The notes beneath the pieces were generated by a model, which made no database searches, was not told where the DNA came from, and worked only from the letters and a program-made list of their open reading frames with translations. Of a stretch of DNA of 64,000 nt, positions 57,662 through 64,000 are shown piece after piece. Position numbers and translations under genes: made by a program. The stretch is taken from contig OX637798.1 in NCBI GenBank assembly GCA_951802425.1, positions 620,001 through 684,000 on the forward strand. The letters run 5' to 3'. Numbering within the stretch: position 1 is the stretch's first letter; every line of letters starts with the position of its first letter. Source of the DNA: Clavaria fumosa. Lineage: Eukaryota > Basidiomycota > Agaricomycetes > Agaricales > Clavariaceae.

Positions 57662-58510
57662 ATGCTGGACCTAGCTGTTGCCCCCTTCAATGGACAGAAA
57701 AGGAACTTTTGTACATTCCTCCGATCGCTTCGCCTCCGATTTATGGCGAACCCTACTGTCTATGCCACGGACCTGGCAAAGGTCCTCTTTGCACTGAGCA
57801 AACTTGGAGATGGATTTGCTGCCGAATGGGCAAATGTGAAGGCAGAAGAGATCCTGGGTAATGGTGCAACTGGAGCCTGGGTGGAGTTTGTGGAAGAGTT
57901 AAAGTGGGTGTTTGGCGACCTGAACGACTGAGCAACAGCCCTTGCAGATATTGCAGGGTTGAAACAGGGCTCCATGACAGCCCTGGAATTCTTTACAAGG
58001 TTTGAAACACTGTTCTGCCAGGTGGGAATGACTGAGGTGGCCAATTCAGACGTCCTGGTCCATTGGCTGGAGCTGAACCTGAGTAGGAGGTTGGTGGAGA
58101 GAATCTATGGTGTCTCCCCAATGCCAGAGACATATGGAGGATGGAAAGTGCTGGCAGAAAGACTCGATGCCCAGCAAAGGCAACTCAATGCAATAGTTGC
58201 AGAATGAGACCTGCGACCCACTGCAACCTTTCCGCAACCTCTCACAACCCCTCCGCAGTGTACTCCAGATGTAACCATGGGCTGAGGTTGGGCCCCTGCC
58301 AAGAGATGTTGTTTCTGATGCCACCAGACAGGGCATGCTGTCTGTTTCTGCCCCCTGCCCAACATGTGTCCACAGGTCCCAAGAGCCCAAACCTGTGGAG
58401 TGCCAGGTACCCCCCAAACAATGGAGGATTACCAGAGAGAGATTGCATTGCTGCAAGCAAAACTGGAGCCACTTGAGAGAGAAAGGAGGACTCTGGCTGG
58501 AGAGAAGAGT
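57662..58510 (+). pseudogene. Gag of element C, broken
   Basis: LDLAVAPFNGQKRNFCTFL, LSKLGDGFAAEWANVKAEEI and WVEFVEELKWVFGDLND, then TGA (for CGA), then the remaining core to VERIYGVSPMPETYGGW, then another stop. The zinc knuckle region (CFxCHQTGHAVCF-like) is in a different frame near 58315. Confidence 0.8.
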
Positions 58511-58540
58511 CATTCCAGCCCCCATTCCATCCCTGTGCCC

Positions 58541-58761
58541 TAGTGTTGCCACAGCTTGGCTTTTTTCGGCTCAGCTCGGCTAAACCAAGCAAGCCGTTGG
58601 ACAATGCACAATGGGAGGAGAGATTTTGATACATCTGATCATTCACTCCTTCTGTGAGAGCCCAAAGCCGCTTATTCTGTGAGATTACCTGTTGATTTGA
58701 AGCCACAATACTCAATGCAAATTCCCAAAAAAGAAATTGGCTCGAGCCGTTGGCAACACTA
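58541..58761. mobile_element. hAT-type MITE, 221 bp, inside element C
   Basis: Ends TAGTGTTGCCA and TGGCAACACTA, flanked by an exact 8-bp target duplication CTGTGCCC (58533-58540 and 58762-58769). Absent from the matching position of A and B, which confirms an insertion into C. Non-coding. Confidence 0.88.
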
Positions 58762-61301
58762 CTGTGCCCACAGCAAGTATACCGAAGTATACTATCTTGC
58801 AGTGGAGACATACCCGAATTGGGGCTGAGGTGAAAGAGGAAGTGAAACTGGCAGAGCACCCAACCAAGGTGCAGCCAGAGGTGGAGAAACATGTGCCACA
58901 AGAGCTAGCCATCCAGGTGCACTTGGAGGCCCTCAGCACTGGCAAGTGGGCTATGATGAAGGCCCTTGTCAACTCAGGATGCACCAACTGTTTCATGGAT
59001 TTGGAGTGGGTGAAAAGAGTGGGCCTGGAGTCATCTCCCTTGCTGAACCCAATCACGATGTACAATGTGGATGGGTCACAGAACAGAGAGGGTAAAATCT
59101 GGTTTGGAATTGAGCTGCTGGTGAGGGTGGGTGACCATTGTGAATGGATCCACTTCCTGCTAGGGAAGATCCAATCCCACAAGGTCATCCTTGGGCATGA
59201 CTGGCTCAAGCAACACAACCCTGACATCAACTGGAAGAAGGCAGAGCTGAGCCTTACCCGCTGCCCCCCACAGTGTTCTCCATCCCCACAAGCCCCCGCA
59301 CCCCTGAAAACAAGTACCCTCGCATCCGTGAGTACTCTGGATACCTGTTTTCCCAACTCTGGCCCCACCCCTGATTGGCCCAGCCACTACCCTTCAGTCT
59401 TCAGTGAAGCGAAGTGGGATGAGCTCCCCTGTTCTCATCTGGACTTTGACATTAAAATCAAGTTCAAGAAGGACCCTGGGCACCTTTCTTCTAAGCTGTA
59501 CTCACTGACACGAGAGGAGACAGAGGAGATGAACTGTTGGGTGGATGAGCAGCTAGCTTCCAGACAAATTCGGCCCTCAAAATCCCTGTATGCCAGCCCC
59601 TTCTTCTTCAAACACAAGAAGAACAAGCTGCGGCCAATTATTGACTACTCGAGGCTGAATGCGCACCTGATCAAGGACAAGTACCCCCTCCCCTGCATCC
59701 GAGACACAGTGGATGTGCTTAAGGGAGCATTGATCTACTCTAAGGTTGATGCAAAGGGAGGTTTCCCATCCATGCAGGTCTGGCCAGAGCACCAGCACTG
59801 CTGTGCTTTCTTGACTCCTTGTGGACTCTTTGAACTGGCTGTTATGTGGTTTGGGCTGCAGAATGTGCCTGCGACCTTCCAGCACTTCATGAACCATGTG
59901 TTGAGGGAGGAGATTGCAGGAGGACATGTCTGGGCTTATGTGGATGTTGTGTTTGCAGAGGATCTGGCAACACATTGGTACTGGATGGATTGGGTCCTGT
60001 GGAAGTTCAGGGAGAATGGGCTGTGTCTCAGACTCAGCAAGTGTGAGTTTGAGAAGAATGAGATTCTCTTCCTTGGGATGAAGATATCCCACAACCATCT
60101 GGAACATGATCCGGCTAAAGGTGTGGCAATCTGTAACTGGCCATGACCGAAGAATGTGAAGGAGGTCCAGAGGTTTAATGGGATGTTAAACCACCTCCAT
60201 TGGCACATTCCAAACCTCTCTGCCTGAGCTAAACCACTATTCTGGCTGACTGGGAAGGTCCCATGGAAATGGGAGGAGGAGGAAGTGGCCTTCCAAGACC
60301 TTCATTTGGCACTCATATCAGCCCCAGTCTTGGCTCTACCACAAGACAATGGGAGATGGAAGGTAGAGACAGATGTGAGTAACTTGGCAACTGGTGGAGT
60401 GCTCTCACAGCAGCAGATGGATGGGACCTGGAGAGTTGTAGACTATCTCTCCAAGGCCCTCACTGCTGTGGAGAAGAACTATGACATCTATGACAAGGAG
60501 TTCCTAGCTGTGATTTGGGCACTCCATGAGTGGCAGGCCTACCTGATTGGGGTGGATGAGACTATCGAGATCTGGACAGACCATGCTAATCTTCAGTACT
60601 TCCGGAAGCCCCAGAAGTTGAAACTGAGACAGGTCCATTGGGTTGGGGAGCTCCAGTGCTTTGACTTTGAGATAAAGTATCACACTGGAAAGTCGAACAA
60701 GAAGGTGGATGCACTCTCACAGAGGCCAGATTATGGGGAGATGGTGGAGGAGGATGCCCCAGTACAGGTCTTCCCTGAGGCTGAGGTTGGCATGTCGTTT
60801 ACATCAGAAATGGAGACACTACTCCAGAAAAATAGCACGGTACATGTACAGAAGCCAGAGGGGCTTGATGATGAGTGGACACGGGATCGGATGGGACACT
60901 GGCGAAAGGGTGGGATCACGTGGGTACCAGAGGAGGCCCGTGAAGCAGTCCTTGCTTTTGAGCATGACCTCCCTATAGCTGGGCACCCTGGACCACAGAA
61001 GCTGAGAGCGGCATTTCTGAGGTCCTATTAGTGGGTGGGCATGGTGAAAGATGCCGATCAGTATGCCCAGGGGTGTGAGACATGCCAGCGAATGAAGCCT
61101 GACCGTACCAAGCGTGCGGCTCCACTCCACCCACACCCCATTCTGGATGGTCCCTGGTCAGTGATTATGTGGGACATTGTTGGGCCCCTCCCCCTCTGAT
61201 GTGGACACAATGCCATCCTTGTCATTGTTGACAAGTTCACAAAGTGGACACTGCTGGAAAGGATTGGACTTGACCTCACAGGACTTGGAGCTGCATGCCT
61301 C
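58762..61301 (+). pseudogene. Pol of element C, protease to integrase
   Basis: Protease LVNSGCTNCFMD has Asn for the catalytic Asp. The reverse transcriptase has YVDVVFAED where A and B have YVDDVIVFAED, a six-base deletion that removes the second catalytic Asp. TGA replaces CGA after NWP (60144-60146), with further stops near 60225 and 61029. RNase H (ETDVSNLATGGVL) and the start of integrase follow, up to the solo LTR insertion. Confidence 0.88.
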
Positions 61302-61999
61302 TGTCATGACCCAACACACCCCACTACAAGCCGCCCGATGCACCCGCACGCACCACGACTACTCCCAATGTAATTCTGCCACCCGACCGCTGTCCCAAAT
61401 CGACAATCGGCAGTACCGTGCATGGGTCGAAATTCCAATGTACTCCACACACTTCGCCATTGTTCGGCCGACATCGGGAAACTTGGGAAACAAGTGGAGT
61501 CAGTTTAGGACTTGCAGGGTGGTCGCCAGACGAGTTAATGAAGGCCCCTTGACGATATTAGATTTGGGGATTGGGATACTGTGGCTGAAACGTGTTTCTG
61601 GGCAATTCTTTAGTCTTTGTTTTATAACTTCTTCTTTGCAGACTTTCTTCTACGCTATCCTATTTTAGATACTACCTACTATATAAACCCCGAGGCTGTA
61701 GTAGTTACTACAGCATATGACATAAACTCGATTACCCACTTACGCGCAAGGATCGCTGTTGAGAGCCGCCTCAGGTACTTGACTGGGCGTCGCATAGCGG
61801 CCACCCTCTTGTGCGGTCCCTGGGTCAATACCCCTCCTTGTGTCATCCCACTACCTCCCACCTTCTCCTGTTGTACCCACACCTCTTCCCATTGACATGG
61901 CTCACATGCAGAATTCCCTTTCACCGTCGGAATTACCGCTATGCCCTCTCTTGCCGTTGTTTACACTTGTATTTTGGTGGAATTGACCTACTCTTGACA
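61302..61999. repeat. Solo LTR of another family (E), inside the integrase of C
   Basis: 698 bp from TGTCATGACC to CTCTTGACA (inverted ends TGTCA and TGACA), flanked by an exact 5-bp duplication GCCTC (61297-61301 and 62000-62004). No internal retroviral sequence, so it is a solo LTR left by recombination. CpG content is higher than in C, so it is younger than the host element. An older relative lies at about 45260-45500. Confidence 0.85.
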
Positions 62000-62920
62000 G
62001 CCTCCTTCGGGACTGGGTATTCCATGATCATGGAGTCCCACATAAGGTTGTGAGTGACTGGGGATCCCAGTTTGTGTCTCGATTCATGAAGGAGTTCTAC
62101 TCCATGATACGAGTGAAAGCAAACCCAAGTACAGCTTTCCACCCACAGACTGATGGGCAGATGGAGCGGGCAAACCAGGAGATGGAGATCTACCTCCAGG
62201 CCTATGTGGATCACCTGCAGGATGACTGGGCTGAGTGGTTGTCCACTGCAGAATTCACCCTTAACAACCATGAACACTCTGCAACAGGACAGACACCCTT
62301 CTTCCTTGAGTACAGTCAGCACCCATGGAATGGGGGACTCCGCCCACCCACAGAAGTGAACCCGGTGACAGATGAGTGGCTGGCTAAGCTCACGGAATCC
62401 CGAAGAGCAGCCAAGGAGGGTATGGAGAAAGCGGCAGCAGTGATGAAGAAGAGCTACGACATGGGAAAGTGCCCAAGTCGTGAGTACTCTGTGGGAGATC
62501 TGGTCTGGCTGGACACAAGGAACTTACAGATGGACTGTCCCTCTAAAAAGCTTGACAACAAGTGTGCAGGCCCCTTTGCGATTGAAGAGAAGGTGGGACC
62601 TGCTGGGTATCACCTCAAGCTCCCTCGGGCCTGGAGCATCCATCAGGTCTTCAATGAGTTGCTGTTGATGCCTTACCATTCCCCCTTCCTTCCCTTCTCA
62701 AAACCTGCCTCCCCCTCCACCCCCTATGATCAATGATGACCACCTGGAGTATGATGTGGAGGTGATCCTTGATGTTAAGAAGGTGGGGCATGGGGTGAAG
62801 TACTTGGTGAAGTGGTTGGGATACCCAGTGGAGGAAAACACTTGGGAGCCCTGTAGGAACCTCACTAACATAACATTGCTTCTCCAGGACTTCTTCCTCT
62901 CCCCAATAAAGCCAAGCTAG
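62000..62920 (+). pseudogene. Pol of element C, integrase end and chromodomain
   Basis: Continues after the solo LTR: VFHDHG, STAFHPQTDGQMERANQEME (catalytic region), SYDMGKCPSREYSVGDLVWL, then a frameshift near 62715 and the chromodomain YLVKWLGYPVEENTWEP. Confidence 0.88.
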
Positions 62921-62954
62921 CTGGTTGGGACACCCAGCCTTAAGAGGGGGGTGA

Positions 62955-63193
62955 TGTTAGGATCGCTTACATAAGCCATCCCAAAGAGGAGTTATGGAGA
63001 AACTGGGGAGGGTTGTTGGAAGGTCACATGACCTGTGGCTGGGTCATATTATGTAATCATGTAAGATCACATGACCTGGGGTCTGGGTGCATCACATGAC
63101 TCATGGGGTCCAAGTGTGGGAACACTGGCAACTCCCGGGGTTCCCGCTATACAGTATATACTACATTTAAGTTGTGTGAGACCCAGTCTGATA
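62955..63193 (+). repeat. 3' LTR of element C, internally deleted
   Basis: 239 bp; lacks about 48 bp around the TATA and transcription start region compared with the 5' LTR. Followed by CCCTT (63194-63198). Confidence 0.9.
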
Positions 63194-63772
63194 CCCTTCC
63201 CATATGTCCACAGGTAGTGTGTGTATCCTCTACTATCCATTTTCAAGCCAGAGTACTGCAGAATTATGGAAAAATGAATATTTTCAGTGTATTTTGCAAA
63301 TTGACATTGAACCAAGGCAGATACAAATGTGGGGTGTCCAGATTCAGAATCTCCTGATTTTTGCTGATTTTTTGGTGTATAAGAAGTCATATTTTGCAAG
63401 CTGTGCAAAATTTTTCCCCCAGTCATAGCAGCTTACCAAAGCAGCTATGCCTAATTGGTAACCTGTACCTGAGGGACCAGGCACAGGGCTGCTCAATTTC
63501 GAGTTTTTATTTTTAGCATATTTTGTTTGCCATTGTTTGTCTGAGAAGGACTTACTGCTTTGGGGTGGGCAGGGGACCCTGCAATTGGCAGGGCAGGCCT
63601 GGGAAAGGACCCTGCAATAGAGTCACTGTCACAAACTTGCATTGTATTGAAGTCTGTATTGTAATATGTATTGTCATTACAAGTAATCTTGCAAGGGCAA
63701 AATAATCAAAAACAATTGTAATTACAAACAATCTTGCAATGGCTCATTGCAAGGAATCTACATCATTGACTG

Positions 63773-64000
63773 TGCATAGTTGGAAGCATCACATTCAAGG
63801 GTGATGAGGTGGTTGGGGTCATAGTATTGAAGGATGGGAGCTTGCTTGAGCATATGGAAGATTTCTTGGCATTGCAGGCTCCACTTCCAAGGTGTATCTT
63901 TGTGGAGGAGGTGGGTAAGTGGGATAACAATGCTGGAATAGTTGTCTATGAATCTCCAATAGAAATTAGCCAAGCCTGCAGATCTTTGTTGGTATAGGTC
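63773..64000 (-). pseudogene. RT-RNase H junction fragment of relic F
   Basis: Reads GLANFYWRFIDNYSSIVIPL, THLLHKDTPWKWS, LKQAPILQYYDPNHLITLEC and DASNYA, the connection and first RNase H motif of Ty3-type pol. It continues at 55402 once the palindromic element is removed. Confidence 0.85.

Larger units (their letters stand above)
56795..63193 (+). mobile_element. Chromovirus C (Ty3/gypsy), decayed
   Basis: 6.4 kb, LTRs TGTTAGG to CTGATA, with exact 5-bp target duplication CCCTT (56790-56794 and 63194-63198). Same family as B by LTR and protein sequence, but CpG sites are largely TpG or CpA. Contains a MITE (58541-58761) and a solo LTR (61302-61999) as later insertions. Confidence 0.93.
55410..63772. 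mobile_element. Long palindromic (foldback) element, interrupted by element C
   Basis: The left arm 55410-56378 (~970 bp) is the near-exact reverse complement of 56421-56794 continued at 63199-63772; the loop is 42 nt (56379-56420). Element C lies in the right arm. Without it the element is about 1.96 kb and almost wholly palindromic. A 7-bp duplication TGCATAG flanks it (55403-55409 and 63773-63779) and it splits the RNase H of relic F. No transposase gene is present, so it is non-autonomous. The duplication length suggests hAT-type movement, but the ends differ from each other at several bases. Confidence 0.85.
54227..64000 (-). mobile_element. Ty3/gypsy relic F, split by later insertions
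   Basis: Pieces on the minus strand occur in pol order from right to left: the RT-RNase H junction (63773-64000), RNase H and integrase zinc finger (54809-55402), integrase core (54227-54537). They join if the 255-bp MITE and the palindromic element with its contents are removed. The element runs off the right edge of the window. Stops and frameshifts are frequent. It belongs to a different lineage from A-C. Confidence 0.8.

Overview
The window reads as basidiomycete (mushroom-type Agaricomycete) nuclear DNA. Host genes are broken by many 47-80 nt introns with GT-AG ends and CTRAY-like branch sites. The gene set also fits: a STE3-type pheromone receptor relic, a double-Myb protein of the Teb1 type, an SHPRH-type RING/SNF2 protein, a fungal NB-ARC/TPR protein, an MLKL-N-like protein, and chromoviral Ty3 and CACTA transposons. 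No database search was run; all names come from reading translated motifs.

Layout. 0.4-18.6 kb is host gene territory: an unrecognised four-exon gene (-), a single-span membrane protein (+), mitochondrial ribosomal protein uS19m (-) divergent from a 23-exon SHPRH-type helicase (+), a double-Myb DNA-binding protein (-), a decayed STE3 receptor (-), an MLKL-N-like gene (+), and a gene joining an E2-like domain without the catalytic Cys to a C-terminal ubiquitin-like domain (+).

18.7-45 kb is transposon territory: a degenerate Ty3 relic, then Ty3 chromovirus B (+, target duplication TATGT) into whose integrase a young, apparently intact chromovirus A (-, target duplication CTGCT, LTRs differing at one base) has inserted, then a 9.5-kb CACTA-type element (target duplication TCA) with decayed transposase and accessory genes.

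45.6-53.1 kb is a second host island: an NB-ARC protein with about 25 near-identical 42-residue TPRs (-), a membrane protein lacking its N-terminal region (-), and a broken second copy of the E2-like/ubiquitin-like gene abutting it.

54.2-64 kb is a set of nested insertions: a Ty3 relic F (-) carries a 255-bp hAT-type MITE and a long palindromic (foldback) element; the right arm of the palindrome carries chromovirus C (target duplication CCCTT); C in turn carries a 221-bp hAT-type MITE and a solo LTR of another family. Order of insertion can be read from the target duplications.

The most interesting signals are the E2-like/ubiquitin-like fusion beside an MLKL-N-like gene and its broken duplicate, the LTR-to-primer-site complementarity that covaries between elements A and B (self-priming as in Tf1), the NB-ARC repeat array with higher-order duplications, the palindromic element, and a 19-nt microexon carrying RING zinc ligands.
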